From assembly GCF_026020075.1 (NCBI RefSeq), contig NZ_CP102773.1:248001-312000 (forward strand): a DNA stretch of 64,000 nucleotides, written 5' to 3'. A program made the position numbers and the translations under genes. The notes beneath the pieces are model-generated. The model worked only from the letters and a program-made list of their open reading frames with translations. It was not told the DNA's origin and searched no databases. Positions 36,262-45,820 of this stretch are shown in pieces (positions within the stretch are counted from its first letter, which is position 1; each line of letters begins with the position of its first letter). This DNA is from Bosea sp. NBC_00550 (GTDB taxonomy: Bacteria; Pseudomonadota; Alphaproteobacteria; Rhizobiales; Beijerinckiaceae).

Positions 36262-37364
36262 GCGATCCGGCTTTCGGTCTTGGGGTCGAACAGGCAGGCC
36301 TTGGCGGTGTCGATGGCGAAGTGCGCGACCGAGCCGACGGCCGGGCGCGCATCCGGCCGCATCCGGGCCATGATCTCGCTCTGGCCGACGCGGATCAGCG
36401 CCATGGTCTCGGCGCCTGTCGGCTCGATCATCTCGACCGTCGCCGGCAGGCTGGAAGCAGGCCTGGCCGGCTGCTCATCGCCGGACAGCGTGATGCATTC
36501 CGGCCGTATGCCGAGCACGACGTCGCGGCCGACCCAGTCCTTCATCGCCGCGGTCGCATTCGGCAGCGGCACGGCGGTAGTGGCGTCCGGCCCGACCATG
36601 GCCGCGATCTCGCCGCCCGACGCGACAAGCTTGGCGGGCAGCGCGTTCATCGGCGGCGAGCCCATGAAACGGGCGACGAAGAGATTGGCCGGCTGATCGT
36701 AGATCGTTTGCGGATCGGCGAATTGCTGGATCACGCCGCCATTCATCACGGCAATGCGCGTCGCCAGCGTCATCGCCTCGACCTGATCATGGGTGACGTA
36801 GACCATAGTGGTGCCGATGCGCTGGTGTAGGCGCTTGATCTCCATGCGCATCTCGACGCGCAGCTTGGCATCGAGATTGGAGAGCGGTTCGTCGAACAAG
36901 AAGAGCACGGGGTCGCGCACCAGCGCCCGGCCCATCGCGACGCGTTGGCGTTGGCCGCCGGAGAGCTGGCCCGGCCGCCGATCGAGCAAATGCTCGATCT
37001 GGAGCAGCTTGGCGACACGGGTGACGGCCTCCTTCTGCTCGGGCTTGGGAATGCCGCGGCACTCCATGCCGAAGGTGATGTTGCCGCGCACGGTCATGGC
37101 CGGATAGAGCGCGTAGGTTTGGAAGACCATGGCGATGTCGCGGTCCTTGGGCGGGACGCCGGTGACCTCTCGGCCGCCGATCCCGATGCGCCCGTCGCTG
37201 GCCTGCTCGAGCCCGGCGATGACGTTGAGCAAGGTCGACTTGCCGCAACCGGAGGGCCCGACGAGCACGATGAACTCGCCGCTCTCGATGGCAAGATCGA
37301 CGCTCTTGAGCACTTCGACCGAGCCGAAGCGGACGCGCAGCTTTTCGACGGAGAGAGCTGACAT
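36258..37364 (-). CDS. sugar ABC transporter ATP-binding protein (UgpC/MalK type)
   Basis: This 368-residue ATPase energises a carbohydrate uptake-1 family importer. Walker [13 protein letters not shown] (about 37-48), signature [15 protein letters not shown] (about 134-148), Walker [12 protein letters not shown] (about 155-165) and the switch His in [10 protein letters not shown] are present. The C-terminal OB-type (TOBE) regulatory domain spans about 240-368. It follows both permeases and precedes the SDR with a 4-base overlap. It could also serve the ATPase-less system at 43638-45820 only if subunit matching allowed, which is unlikely because the permease families differ. Confidence 0.95.
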   Translation of the reverse strand: MSALSVEKLRVRFGSVEVLKSVDLAIESGEFIVLVGPSGCGKSTLLNVIAGLEQASDGRIGIGGREVTGVPPKDRDIAMVFQTYALYPAMTVRGNITFGMECRGIPKPEQKEAVTRVAKLLQIEHLLDRRPGQLSGGQRQRVAMGRALVRDPVLFLFDEPLSNLDAKLRVEMRMEIKRLHQRIGTTMVYVTHDQVEAMTLATRIAVMNGGVIQQFADPQTIYDQPANLFVARFMGSPPMNALPAKLVASGGEIAAMVGPDATTAVPLPNATAAMKDWVGRDVVLGIRPECITLSGDEQPARPASSLPATVEMIEPTGAETMALIRVGQSEIMARMRPDARPAVGSVAHFAIDTAKACLFDPKTESRIA

Positions 37365-37373
37365 GGGTTTGAC

Positions 37374-38240
37374 CTATTTGACCGCGCCGGCCGTCAGGCC
37401 GCGCACGAAGTACTTGCCCCCGAACAGGTAGACGAGCAGCGTGGGCAGGGCGGCGATCAGCACGGAGGCGCTTTCGATGCCGTATTCACGGGCCTGGGCG
37501 ATGTTGGCGCTCAGCGCCATCAGCGCGGCGGTCACCGGCCGAGCCGAGCCTTCCGAGAAGGTGATGCCGTAGAGGAATTCGTTCCAGATGCCAGTGAACT
37601 GCCAGATGACGGTGACGATCAGGATCGGCGGCGAGAGCGGCAGGATGATCCGCCAGAAGATCTGCAGAAAGCCAGCGCCGTCGACCTTCGCCGCCTTGAT
37701 CAAGTCCTTCGGCACGTTGACATAATAGTTGCGGCAGAACAGCGTGGTGAAGCTCATGCCCTGCACGACATGAATGAGGACAAGGCCGCTCAGCGTGTTC
37801 GACAGGCCGAGGTCGCGCAGCGTGATCGCCCAGGGCACCAGCTTCATTTGCGCCGGCAGGAAGACGCCGAAGGTGATGATGCCGAAGATCAGGCCGGCGC
37901 CCTTGAAGCGCCAGAGTGAGAGCAAATAGCCGTTCATTGCGCCGAGCAGCGTCGAGATCAGCGTCGCCGGGACCGCGATCAGCAGCGAGTTCCACATATA
38001 CGGGCTGATGCCCGAGCAGATGCCGGCGATGCAGTAGGAGCCCCAGGCCTGGACCCAATTGTCGAACCGGAACTCCCTGGGGAAGCCGAGCACCGAAGTC
38101 TGGGTGATCTCCTGGAAGCTGCGGAACGAGTTCAGGATCACCACGATCAGCGGTGTCAGATAGAAGGCCGCGAAGGCGATCAGGACGACGTAGAGCAGGA
38201 TTCGGCTGCCGCGGGTCGAAAGAGAACGGGCCTCAACCAA
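37374..38240 (-). CDS. sugar ABC transporter permease (MalG/UgpE type)
   Basis: This inner-membrane permease is about 288 residues from the TTG at 38240. That start has a GGGAGG ribosome binding site and an 8-base overlap with the upstream permease gene. A longer frame to 38282 is possible but would add an unlikely leader. Six hydrophobic segments are visible and the EAA loop reads DLIKAAKVDGAGFLQIFWRI. The end RGLTAGAVK is the usual MalG-type C-terminus. It pairs with the gene at 38233. Confidence 0.92.
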   Translation of the reverse strand: MVEARSLSTRGSRILLYVVLIAFAAFYLTPLIVVILNSFRSFQEITQTSVLGFPREFRFDNWVQAWGSYCIAGICSGISPYMWNSLLIAVPATLISTLLGAMNGYLLSLWRFKGAGLIFGIITFGVFLPAQMKLVPWAITLRDLGLSNTLSGLVLIHVVQGMSFTTLFCRNYYVNVPKDLIKAAKVDGAGFLQIFWRIILPLSPPILIVTVIWQFTGIWNEFLYGITFSEGSARPVTAALMALSANIAQAREYGIESASVLIAALPTLLVYLFGGKYFVRGLTAGAVK

Positions 38241-39189
38241 GGCCGCCTCCCTTGCCGCCGCGCATGCGCTGGAGGATCGCATAGGGCAGCAGGACGATGA
38301 GCAGCGAGAGCAGCAGCATCACGGCGGCGGCCGAGCCGGCGCCCATCAGGCCGCGCTGGAACATGTAGTCGTAGACGACATTGGTGGGCAGCGTCGTGGC
38401 GATCCCGGGGCCGCCGGCGGTGAGCGCTCGCACTAGATCATAGGTCTTGATCGCGGTCTGCAGCAGGATGACCAGGACCGAGACGACGATCGGCCAGATC
38501 GCCGGCACCATGATGCGCAGATACATCCGGGACGGGCCGGCGCCGTCGATCGCGGCGGCCTTGTAGAGATCGCCGTCGAGCGAGCGCAGGCCGGCCAGGA
38601 ACAGCGCCATGGCGAAGCCGGAAGCCTGCCAGATCGCCGCGATCACCACGCAGTAGATCGCCATGTCGCGATCGACGAGCCAGCCGAAATTGAACTGCTC
38701 CCAGCCGAGGCTACGGACGAAATGCTCGACGCCGATGGTCGGGTTGAGCAGCCAGGCCCAGACCGTGCCGGTGACGACGAAGGACAGCGCCATCGGGTAG
38801 AGGTAGATGGTGCGCAGCAGGTTCTCGGCGCGGATCTTCTGGTCGATCAGGATCGCCAGCAGCAGGCCGAGGCCCGTCGCGCCGAGGATGAAGCCAAGTC
38901 CGTAGATCGTCAGGTTGAAATAGGCGACCTGCCAGATCCGGCTGCGCAGCAGCGCCCAATAATGCTTGAAGCCGACGAAGCTGTATTCGGGCAGCAGCGT
39001 CGAATCCGTGAATGAGATCACCACCGTCCAGAGCGTGAAGCCGACGACATAGCTCACCGCCGCGGCCGCGATCAGCCCGGCGACGATTCGGGTCAGCAGA
39101 TCGGGGACGTCGCTGAGCCAGGAGCGGCGCGGCGCCGTCCGGGCGGGGCGCGTCTGCCCCGCCTGCATCGTTGTGGCGGTTTGGTTCAT
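38233..39189 (-). CDS. sugar ABC transporter permease (MalF/UgpA type)
   Basis: This 318-residue permease has a cytoplasmic basic N-terminus and six membrane segments. The EAA loop reads DLYKAAAIDGAGPSRMYLRI (about 207-226), followed by IMVPAIWPIVVSVLVILLQT. It is the second gene of the importer operon, 19 bases after the binding protein stop. Substrate is expected to be a sugar or sugar derivative from the operon context. Confidence 0.93.
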   Translation of the reverse strand: MNQTATTMQAGQTRPARTAPRRSWLSDVPDLLTRIVAGLIAAAAVSYVVGFTLWTVVISFTDSTLLPEYSFVGFKHYWALLRSRIWQVAYFNLTIYGLGFILGATGLGLLLAILIDQKIRAENLLRTIYLYPMALSFVVTGTVWAWLLNPTIGVEHFVRSLGWEQFNFGWLVDRDMAIYCVVIAAIWQASGFAMALFLAGLRSLDGDLYKAAAIDGAGPSRMYLRIMVPAIWPIVVSVLVILLQTAIKTYDLVRALTAGGPGIATTLPTNVVYDYMFQRGLMGAGSAAAVMLLLSLLIVLLPYAILQRMRGGKGGGLG

Positions 39190-39208
39190 GGCGATACGGG
39201 TCGAGGGC

Positions 39209-40480
39209 TCAGCGCACCGTGTCGACGGCGTCGGCGAGGCGTTTCTGGGCCTCTTCCGGCATTATCTTGTCGTTATGGACGTACTCGGTCAGCACATCGC
39301 GCAGCGCCGCCGTCACCGGGCTGGTCTGGGCCATGTTGTGGCCGAGGCTCATGATCGCCTGGTTGGCGGCGATGGCGCCGGAGAGGTTCTTGGCGGCGTC
39401 GCGCTGGCAATCCTGGAAGCCGGCATCCGACAGGTCGATATCGGTGCGGACCGGGATCGAGCCGTTGATCTGGGTGAAGGTCCTGGCGAATTCCTTGCTC
39501 ATCGCCACCTGGGCGGTCGCCTTCTGGCCGGCGAGGAGATCGGCATTCTTCGTGTCCCAGAAGATCATGCCGTCGGCATTCATATCGAAGACCGGCTTGC
39601 CGGTATTGTTCGGAGTCGGGCCGCAGAGGAAGTCCTTGCCCTCCTCGAAATTGCCCTTCTTCAGCACGCCGGAAGCCCAGCCGCCCATCATCAGGAAGCC
39701 GTAGTCGCCCTTCATCAGCGCCGGCAGGAAGACGCTCCAGTGCTGGCCAGCATTGGACGGGCTCATCCATTTGGTGAGCTGGCGAAGCTGCTTGAAGGCG
39801 GCGAGCACTTCAGGCCCGCGCAGGGCCTTGTCGTCGAGTTCCATGATCGACTTGCGATAGGCGTCGGCCGAGATGCCGGCGAGCGTCAGCTCGAAATACA
39901 TCGCATCGGCCCAGCCGATGCCGCCATGGGCGACGGGCGTGATGCCGGCGGCGGCCATCTTGGCGGCAAGCGCGTTGAATTCGTCCCAGGTCTTGGGCAA
40001 TTCGGTGGCACCGACCTTGTCCATCGCCTTCTTCGAGGCGAAGAGCGTGTTGACGCGGTAGATCTGCAGCGGCAGCGCGATCCAGTCGCCCTTGGGCTTG
40101 TGGATCTTGGCGAGGTCGGCCGAGATGTTCTTCTCGTAGTCGGTCGCCTTGACGACGTCGTTGAGGTTGACGGTGGCGCCGATCGCCGACCAGGCCTTGA
40201 TCTCAGGCCCCTTGAGCTGCGAGGCGGCCGGCGGCTTGCCCGCGATGATGTCGGCGCGCAGCTTGTTCATCATGTCGGTGGTGAAGCCGGAAACGGGGCT
40301 ATGCTCCCATTTCACGCCCTTCTCGGTCACCATCTTGCCAAACGCGTCCATGGCGGCGCCCTCGGCACCGGCGCTCCATTGCGAAATCACGGTCAGGCGA
40401 GGCTCGGCCTGGGCCGGCGCGTGGACGAGACAGGCCGCGAGGAGCGCCAGGCCGGTCGTTCGGAACAGCGATGCTTTCAT
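39209..40480 (-). CDS. sugar ABC transporter substrate-binding protein
   Basis: This is a 423-residue periplasmic binding protein of the extracellular-solute-binding family 1. The ATG at 40480 has a GGAGGAC ribosome binding site; the longer frame is discarded. The signal peptide spans residues 1-25 (cleavage after A-Q-A). VISQWSAGAEGAAMDAFGKM, GVTPVAHGGIGWADAMYF-like region and the family's WKxxxxAI-type C-terminal helices are present. It opens the operon binding protein, permease, permease, ATPase, SDR, and has an operator-like site about 130 bases upstream. The ligand is probably a sugar or sugar acid. Confidence 0.93.
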   Translation of the reverse strand: MKASLFRTTGLALLAACLVHAPAQAEPRLTVISQWSAGAEGAAMDAFGKMVTEKGVKWEHSPVSGFTTDMMNKLRADIIAGKPPAASQLKGPEIKAWSAIGATVNLNDVVKATDYEKNISADLAKIHKPKGDWIALPLQIYRVNTLFASKKAMDKVGATELPKTWDEFNALAAKMAAAGITPVAHGGIGWADAMYFELTLAGISADAYRKSIMELDDKALRGPEVLAAFKQLRQLTKWMSPSNAGQHWSVFLPALMKGDYGFLMMGGWASGVLKKGNFEEGKDFLCGPTPNNTGKPVFDMNADGMIFWDTKNADLLAGQKATAQVAMSKEFARTFTQINGSIPVRTDIDLSDAGFQDCQRDAAKNLSGAIAANQAIMSLGHNMAQTSPVTAALRDVLTEYVHNDKIMPEEAQKRLADAVDTVR

Positions 40481-40606
40481 GATGTCCTCCTGAGAATCCT
40501 CGGTTCGGTGCCATCGCTTGCATCGCGTGGCCTGCGGCCCCTCGTAGGAGGCTGGTAGGGCGGCACTCATCTCTCTCGCCGCGACTCCTAGAGACTGTTG
40601 AAAATC

Positions 40607-40616
40607 TTGTCAACAA
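40607..40616. promoter_or_regulatory. FCD-GntR operator candidate, site B
   Basis: TTGTCAACAA lies within GTTGAAAATCTTGTCAACAA, 127 bases upstream of the sugar-binding-protein gene. It also follows the KDPG-aldolase gene that ends at 40772 on the same strand. Confidence 0.6.
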
Positions 40617-40771
40617 TTTGGTTGATGATTTGGGCGACGGAACTCCTGTCGTCATGGTCGACCTGTCCCGCCCATCCATGTCCTGGCTCTCGAACGCGCT
40701 CCTGAAGCCTTGGGTGCTCGCCATAAGGGCGAGCATGACGGCATGCGGCCAGTCGTGCGTTCGCTCCGAAT

Positions 40772-41413
40772 TCAGCCCTTTGCGACCACCGCGACGGCGC
40801 GCTTGGCGCGCGCATTGATCTCAGCCCAATCCGCCGCCTCGATCAGATCGCGCGGGGCGAGCCAGGCGCCGCCGGCGGCGAAGCAATTGGCGAGTTCGAG
40901 ATAGCTCATGACATTACCGTCGCTGATGCCGCCAGTCGGGCAGAAGCGGATATCGGGATAGAGCGGCAGGACGTGCTTCAGCATCGCCGTGCCGCCCATC
41001 AGGTCGGCCGGGAAGAACTTAAGCTCATGGAAGCCGTATTCGCGCGCGGCCAGCATTTCCGACGGCGTCACCGCGCCGGGGACGAGCGGGATATCGACCT
41101 TCTCGGACGCCAGGGCGAGGCGCTCGGTCAGCGCCGGGCTGACAGCGAAGAGCGCCCCCGCATCGCGGACCTTCGCCAGTTGCTCGGGTTTGGTGACAGT
41201 GCCGGCGCCGACGATCGCCTGCGGCACGGCCTTGCGCATCCGCGCGATCACCTCCGGGGCCGCCTCGGTGCGCAGCGTCACCTCCAGCGCCATCACGCCC
41301 GCGCTGACCAGCGCCTCGGCTAGCGGCACGGCATGCTCGGGATTCTCGACATGGAGCACCGGGATCAACGGCGCGGCCTTGCCGATCAGGGCAGAAAGCA
41401 GGGTCTTGGTCAT
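40772..41413 (-). CDS. 2-keto-3-deoxy-6-phosphogluconate (KDPG)-type aldolase
   Basis: This is a 213-residue class I aldolase of the Eda/DgoA family. The Schiff-base Lys is in ELKFFPADLMGG (Lys 132) and the catalytic Glu in LEVTLRTEAA (Glu 44). GAGTVTKPEQL and PTGGISDGNV bind the phosphate or hydroxyls. Members cleave KDPG, 2-keto-3-deoxy-6-phosphogalactonate or 4-hydroxy-2-oxoglutarate. It is the last gene of the unit starting at 45820, so its partner dehydratase may be at 46137. Whether the substrate is phosphorylated is not clear; no kinase gene is visible in the locus. Confidence 0.93.
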   Translation of the reverse strand: MTKTLLSALIGKAAPLIPVLHVENPEHAVPLAEALVSAGVMALEVTLRTEAAPEVIARMRKAVPQAIVGAGTVTKPEQLAKVRDAGALFAVSPALTERLALASEKVDIPLVPGAVTPSEMLAAREYGFHELKFFPADLMGGTAMLKHVLPLYPDIRFCPTGGISDGNVMSYLELANCFAAGGAWLAPRDLIEAADWAEINARAKRAVAVVAKG

Positions 41414-41455
41414 GGCAGTACTTTCAGGAGGTTGGGGAACGGAAACGAGTTCGGC

Positions 41456-42499
41456 TCAGGCCGTCGCGGCGGGCTTGAGGTAGCTCTGTGCCGGCGGGCT
41501 GCGCAGCTTCAGGATGGTCTCGCGCCGCGCCGGCTGGAGCCGCACCGGCGGCAGGCCGCGCAGGATCAGGCCGAGATCGTCGAGCACCATCTCGCCGATC
41601 ATGCGCATTGACGCCGGCATGCCGCCGGCCCGGTGCGGCGAGAGCAGCAGGCGGCTGCTGCGGATGAGGCTGTCGGCGGGCAAAGGTTCAGTCGGGAACA
41701 CGTCGCTGGCGGCGCGAAAACGCCCGGCATCGGCGAGCGCGGCGAAGGCATCGAAATCGATCACACCTGCCCGGCTCGCGAGCACGACGATGCTGTCCGG
41801 CGCGATCAGCTCCAGCTCCTTGCGCCCAAGGAAGCCCTGGTTTTCCGAGGTCACGCCGGCAAGGATGAAGATGAATTGGGAGGTCGCGAGCAGCGTCTCC
41901 AGCGAAACCGGTTCGGCCTGCTCCTCGCGCAGGACATTGTCCGGCAACCAGGGGTCATGGATCTGCACATGCGCGGCGAAGCCGGCGAGCAGCTTGCGCA
42001 GCGCCCGGCCGATATTGCCGTAGCCGATGATCCCGACCCGCGCGCCGCTCAGCAGCACGGCCCCGGCATTGCCGGCGGAGCCGTAAAGCTCGCCGCCCGC
42101 ACGCATCGAGGCATCGGCGGCAGTGACGCCACGCGCCAGATCGAGCGCAAGAGCCAGCGACATCTCCGCCACGGGAACGGCGAAGGCGGGCGCGATCGAG
42201 AGCACGGAGATGCCGCGCCCGAAGCACGCAGGGTAATCGACGTTCTGGTAGAAATTGCCCTCGACATTGATCAGCGCTCGCAGCTTGGGCGCCCGCGCGA
42301 TCCGCTCGGCCGGCAGCGGCGCCTGGCCGATGATTGCGACCGTCTCCGGCAGCCAGCGCTCGACCACCGCGTCGGACATCGGCGCGGCCGTATCCTCGAT
42401 GACCTCTGCCATCTCGTTCAGGCGCCGCCATTGCCCGGCGTCGAGAATGCGCTCGCGCAGGCGCGGATGCGGGTCGAGCATTACGACCGGCTTCGTCAT
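41456..42499 (-). CDS. D-isomer-specific 2-hydroxyacid dehydrogenase
   Basis: This is a 347-residue NAD(P)-dependent dehydrogenase. The start at 42499 overlaps the stop of the upstream isomerase gene by four bases, which fixes it; the long upstream frame is a shadow. It carries VGIIGYGNIGRAL (about 191-203), catalytic Arg in LASRAGVIDFD (about 260), Glu in DVFPTEPL (about 289), and His in LSPHRAGGMP (about 306). It probably reduces or oxidises a 2-keto/2-hydroxy sugar acid or glyoxylate-like product of the locus. Confidence 0.92.
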   Translation of the reverse strand: MTKPVVMLDPHPRLRERILDAGQWRRLNEMAEVIEDTAAPMSDAVVERWLPETVAIIGQAPLPAERIARAPKLRALINVEGNFYQNVDYPACFGRGISVLSIAPAFAVPVAEMSLALALDLARGVTAADASMRAGGELYGSAGNAGAVLLSGARVGIIGYGNIGRALRKLLAGFAAHVQIHDPWLPDNVLREEQAEPVSLETLLATSQFIFILAGVTSENQGFLGRKELELIAPDSIVVLASRAGVIDFDAFAALADAGRFRAASDVFPTEPLPADSLIRSSRLLLSPHRAGGMPASMRMIGEMVLDDLGLILRGLPPVRLQPARRETILKLRSPPAQSYLKPAATA

Positions 42500-43563
42500 C
42501 GCGGCGGCTTTCGCAGGCCCAGGACGGCGTCGATCCGCGCCTCGTCGACGGCCGGGCGCATCGGCGCGTCGAAGGCTGCTTCGGTCACGGGGATGATGTG
42601 ATCGGCGATGAAGGCCGCACCCTCGGCGGCGCCGCGATAACGCTCCTTTAGGTAGCATTCCCATTCCAGGCAGGCCCAGCCATCGTAGTCATGGGCGGTG
42701 AGCAGCGAGAAGATCGACCGGAAATCGATCTGCCCGTCGCCGGGGCTACGGAAGCGGCCGGGCCTCCTGGCCCAGTCCTGGTAGCCGCCATAGACGCCGC
42801 TGCGTGCGGACATCCGGAACTCGGCGTCCTTCACGTGGAAGGCCTTGATCCGCTCATGGTAGATCTCGATAAAGCCGAGATAATCCATGTGCTGCAGCAG
42901 GAAATGGCTCGGATCATAGAGCAGGTTGCAGCGCGGATGCCCGCCAAGGAGCGCCAGGAAGCGCTCGAAGGTCGCGCCGTCATGGAGGTCTTCGGACGGA
43001 TGCAGTTCGAAGCAGAGCTCGATGCCATCAGCGCCATAGGCGTCCAGGATCGGCCGCCAGCGCCGCGCCAGCTCGCGGAAGCCTGCATCGAGCAGCCCCT
43101 CGGGCGCCGGGGGATAGGGATAGAAATAGGGCCAGAGCAGCGAGCCGCTGAAGCTGACGATCCTGTCGACGCCGAGCCGGCGCGCCGCCTTGGCGGCAAG
43201 CAGGAGCTGGTTCTTCGCCCATTCAGCCCGCGCTTCCGGTTTGTTCCGCACCGCTGCCGGCGCAAAGCCGTCAACCGTCGCGTCATAAGCCGGATGGACC
43301 GCCAGCAAATGGCCATGGCGCTGGCAGGTCAGCTCGGTGAGCTCGAGCCCGTGCTTGGCCAGCGTGCCCAGAAATTCGTCGCAATAGGTTTGGCTCTCGG
43401 CCGCCCTGGCGAGGTCGAACATGTGGCTCTGCCAGGTCGGGACCTGCAGCCCCCTGAAGCCGAGCCCGGCCGCCCAGGCGCACATGCCGTCGAGCGTCGA
43501 GAGCTGCTCGTTGGCATCGATGAACTGGGCGATGAACAGGCCCGGTCCCTTGATCGTGCGCAT
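42496..43563 (-). CDS. sugar phosphate isomerase/epimerase (xylose-isomerase-like TIM barrel)
   Basis: This is a 355-residue AP-endonuclease-2/xylose-isomerase-like protein. The barrel has metal-ligand regions LCFELHPSEDLHDG (about 183-196), LLYDPSHFLLQ (about 220), HVKDAEFR (about 249) and a terminal Glu in CLEWECYLK (about 300). Relatives act as hydroxypyruvate isomerases, inositol-catabolism epimerases or xylose isomerase-like enzymes. It overlaps the hydroxyacid dehydrogenase gene and lies 74 bases after the binding-protein gene stop, in one unit. Actual substrate unknown. Confidence 0.9.
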   Translation of the reverse strand: MRTIKGPGLFIAQFIDANEQLSTLDGMCAWAAGLGFRGLQVPTWQSHMFDLARAAESQTYCDEFLGTLAKHGLELTELTCQRHGHLLAVHPAYDATVDGFAPAAVRNKPEARAEWAKNQLLLAAKAARRLGVDRIVSFSGSLLWPYFYPYPPAPEGLLDAGFRELARRWRPILDAYGADGIELCFELHPSEDLHDGATFERFLALLGGHPRCNLLYDPSHFLLQHMDYLGFIEIYHERIKAFHVKDAEFRMSARSGVYGGYQDWARRPGRFRSPGDGQIDFRSIFSLLTAHDYDGWACLEWECYLKERYRGAAEGAAFIADHIIPVTEAAFDAPMRPAVDEARIDAVLGLRKPPR

Positions 43564-43637
43564 GGCGGGGTCTTTCGTGGCAAACCCGGCGCGCTTAAGC
43601 GCGCCGGGTGATCGTCATGGATGCGAAGCGTCGCCGC

Positions 43638-44423
43638 TCAGAACACCGGCAGGTCGCCGACCGGCACGTTCAGGAACTTGCGGGTGAGCGTGTCGATCTC
43701 GCCGCTCTGCTTGGTCAGGAAGACGAAGGTGTTGAGGAACTGCAGCAGGTCGGCGTTCCCCTTCTTCACCGCCATGCCCATGTAGAGGGCGTTCAGCGTG
43801 AACTTGCCCTCATAGTCCTTGCCCGGGCTCATCTTGTTGAGCGCGGACGGGGTCAGAAGGCCGCCGCCGATGAAATCGGCCTGGCCGGTCAGGAGCGCCT
43901 GCTGCACGCTGGCATCGTCCTCGAAGCGCAGGATCTCGGCGCCGACCGCGTCGCGCGTCACGGTGATGTCCTGCGGGCTGCCGCGCGGCACCGCGATACG
44001 CTTGCCCTTGAGCTCGGCCATCGAGGTGAAGGGCGTGCTCTTCGGGGCGATCAGGATCAGCGGGTTCGGCGCGTAGGGCGAGGTGAACCAGACCTGCTTG
44101 GCGCGCTCGGCGGTGATCGAGAGGGTCGAGAGCACCATGTCGATGCGCCCGCTCTGCAGGAAGGGGATGCGGCCCGGGCTGTTCACCCGCTCGATCTTCA
44201 GCCTCACACCCATTTTATCGGCCACGAGCTTGGCATAGGCAGGATCGAACCCGGTCGGCTCCTGCTTCTCGTCGAGGAAGCCCCAAGGCGGGTTGGTGAG
44301 ATCGATGCCGATGACGATCTCGCCGCGCTTCACGATCTCGTCGACCGTCTGCGCCCTGGCGGATGCCGTCGCCAGCATGGCGGCGGCGGCCATCGAGACT
44401 CCGATAAGTGCTTTCCTGAGCAT
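43638..44423 (-). CDS. polar-amino-acid-type ABC substrate-binding protein (family 3)
   Basis: This 261-residue periplasmic protein has a signal peptide (residues 1-24) and family-3 motifs: DEIVKRGEIVIGIDLTNPPW, GFDPAYAKLVADKMG and GRIDMVLSTLSIT. The start at 44423 has a GGGAGGAC ribosome binding site. It follows two matching permease genes on the same strand. Despite the amino-acid label, such proteins can bind other small polar acids, and the context suggests a sugar acid or related compound. No ATP-binding subunit gene accompanies it in the window. Confidence 0.92.
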   Translation of the reverse strand: MLRKALIGVSMAAAAMLATASARAQTVDEIVKRGEIVIGIDLTNPPWGFLDEKQEPTGFDPAYAKLVADKMGVRLKIERVNSPGRIPFLQSGRIDMVLSTLSITAERAKQVWFTSPYAPNPLILIAPKSTPFTSMAELKGKRIAVPRGSPQDITVTRDAVGAEILRFEDDASVQQALLTGQADFIGGGLLTPSALNKMSPGKDYEGKFTLNALYMGMAVKKGNADLLQFLNTFVFLTKQSGEIDTLTRKFLNVPVGDLPVF

Positions 44424-44474
44424 TGTTAGTCCTCCCGTCGTTTCGTGTCCCAAGGCGTTGTTTTCTTGTTTCGC

Positions 44475-45131
44475 CTAGCGTGCGTTGCCCTTGGCCAACC
44501 GGGCCTCGAGGCTCTGACTCCACTTCGACAAAGGCCAGCAGATCACGAAGAAGACGCAGGCTACGAAACCGTAGACGAAGAGCGGCTTCAGCGTGGAGTT
44601 GTTGATGAACTGCCCGGCGCGGACGAGTTCGACGAAGCCGATGATCGAGGCGAGCGAGGTGCCCTTGATCAGCTGGACGAGGAAGCCGACGGTTGGCGGA
44701 ATCGCGATGCGCAGCGCCTGCGGCGCGATCACCAGCCGGAAAGTTTTTGGCCGCGTCAGCGCCACCGAATATGCGCCCTCCCACTGGCTGCGCGGCACTG
44801 CCTCGACGCTGCCGTACCAAATGTCGCCGAGAAAGGCCGAGGCGTGCAGGCTGAAGGCGATCAGCGCGGCGGTCCAGGGATCGAAGCGGATGCCGATCAG
44901 CGTGCCGCCGAAGAAGACCAGAAAAAGCTGCATCAGCAGCGGCGTCGCCTGGAGGAACTGGATGTAGCCGAAAGCGACAGCGCGCACGAGCTTCAGCCGC
45001 GACAGTCTTGCCGCCAGGATGCCGGCGCCGACCACGCCGCCGCCGGCGATCGCCAGCACCGAGAGCAGCAGCGTCCAGCGCGCGGCGCTCAGCATGTAAA
45101 TGAAATCGTTGATGTTGAGGTCCCGGATCAT
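44475..45131 (-). CDS. polar-amino-acid-type ABC permease (HisM-like)
   Basis: This 218-residue inner-membrane permease begins at ATG 45131, which overlaps the stop of the upstream permease (ATGA). Its conserved region reads DIWYGSVEAVPRSQWEGAYS, APQALRIAIPPTVGFLVQLI and KGTSLASIIGFVELVRAG, typical of HisM/GlnP-type permeases. The much longer open frame up to 45845 is an artefact of the antisense reading frame. The gene sits 51 bases upstream of the binding-protein start. Confidence 0.93.
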   Translation of the reverse strand: MIRDLNINDFIYMLSAARWTLLLSVLAIAGGGVVGAGILAARLSRLKLVRAVAFGYIQFLQATPLLMQLFLVFFGGTLIGIRFDPWTAALIAFSLHASAFLGDIWYGSVEAVPRSQWEGAYSVALTRPKTFRLVIAPQALRIAIPPTVGFLVQLIKGTSLASIIGFVELVRAGQFINNSTLKPLFVYGFVACVFFVICWPLSKWSQSLEARLAKGNAR

Positions 45132-45820
45132 AAGCCGGGGACCCGCTGCCACTGGCCGTTGCTGCCGAAGCTGCGCAGGTAGATGACGTTGAACAGCGCC
45201 CGGAAGACGAGCACCATGATCAGGTAGATGAAAGTGACGACGAGATAGGTCTCGAATGTCTTGAAATTGGCGGCCTGGATCGAGTTCGCCACCGAGGTCA
45301 GCTCGTTCGCCGAGATCGCCGAGACCACGCTGGAGCCGAGCAGCACCATGGTGAATTGGCCGGCGAGCGGCTGGTAGATGATGCGCAGGGCCGGCGGCAG
45401 GATGATCAGCCGGAAGATCTGCAGGGGCCGGAAGCCGAGCGCCTTGCCGGCCTCGGTCTGGCCATGCGAGATCGCCTCGATACCGGCGCGCACGATCTCG
45501 GTGGCATAGGCGCCGAGATTGATCACCATGGTCAGGAGCGCCGCCTGGTTCGGCGTCAGCCGGAAGCCGAGCGCCGGCAGGCCGAAGAAGAAGAAATAGA
45601 GCTGCAGCAGGAACGGAGTGTTGCGGATCACCTCGACATAGACATTGACCACGGCCTTGGCCCAGCTCGGGCCACTGGTCTTGGCCCAGGCGCCGACGAT
45701 CGCGACGATCATGCCGAGAATGACCGCCTGAACGGTCAGTTGCAGCGTCAGGGCGGAGCCGACCATAAGCTGATCGAACGCTGCGAAGACCGAGCTGAAG
45801 TCGAAATACTGGTCGTACAT
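45128..45820 (-). CDS. polar-amino-acid-type ABC permease (HisQ-like)
   Basis: This is the first gene of the unit, 230 residues with five membrane segments. The conserved region reads IVRAGIEAISHGQTEAGKAL, ILPPALRIIYQPLAGQFTMV and LLGSSVVSAISANEL. It pairs with the HisM-like gene through a 4-base overlap. The promoter region upstream is shared with the divergent dehydratase at 46137 and contains operator site C. Confidence 0.93.
   Translation of the reverse strand: MYDQYFDFSSVFAAFDQLMVGSALTLQLTVQAVILGMIVAIVGAWAKTSGPSWAKAVVNVYVEVIRNTPFLLQLYFFFFGLPALGFRLTPNQAALLTMVINLGAYATEIVRAGIEAISHGQTEAGKALGFRPLQIFRLIILPPALRIIYQPLAGQFTMVLLGSSVVSAISANELTSVANSIQAANFKTFETYLVVTFIYLIMVLVFRALFNVIYLRSFGSNGQWQRVPGL

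Noticed and set aside
39173..40558. 461-residue plus-strand frame opposite the sugar-binding protein gene
   Set aside because: Composition is that of a shadow frame, and the minus strand encodes a binding protein with signal peptide and a ribosome binding site.
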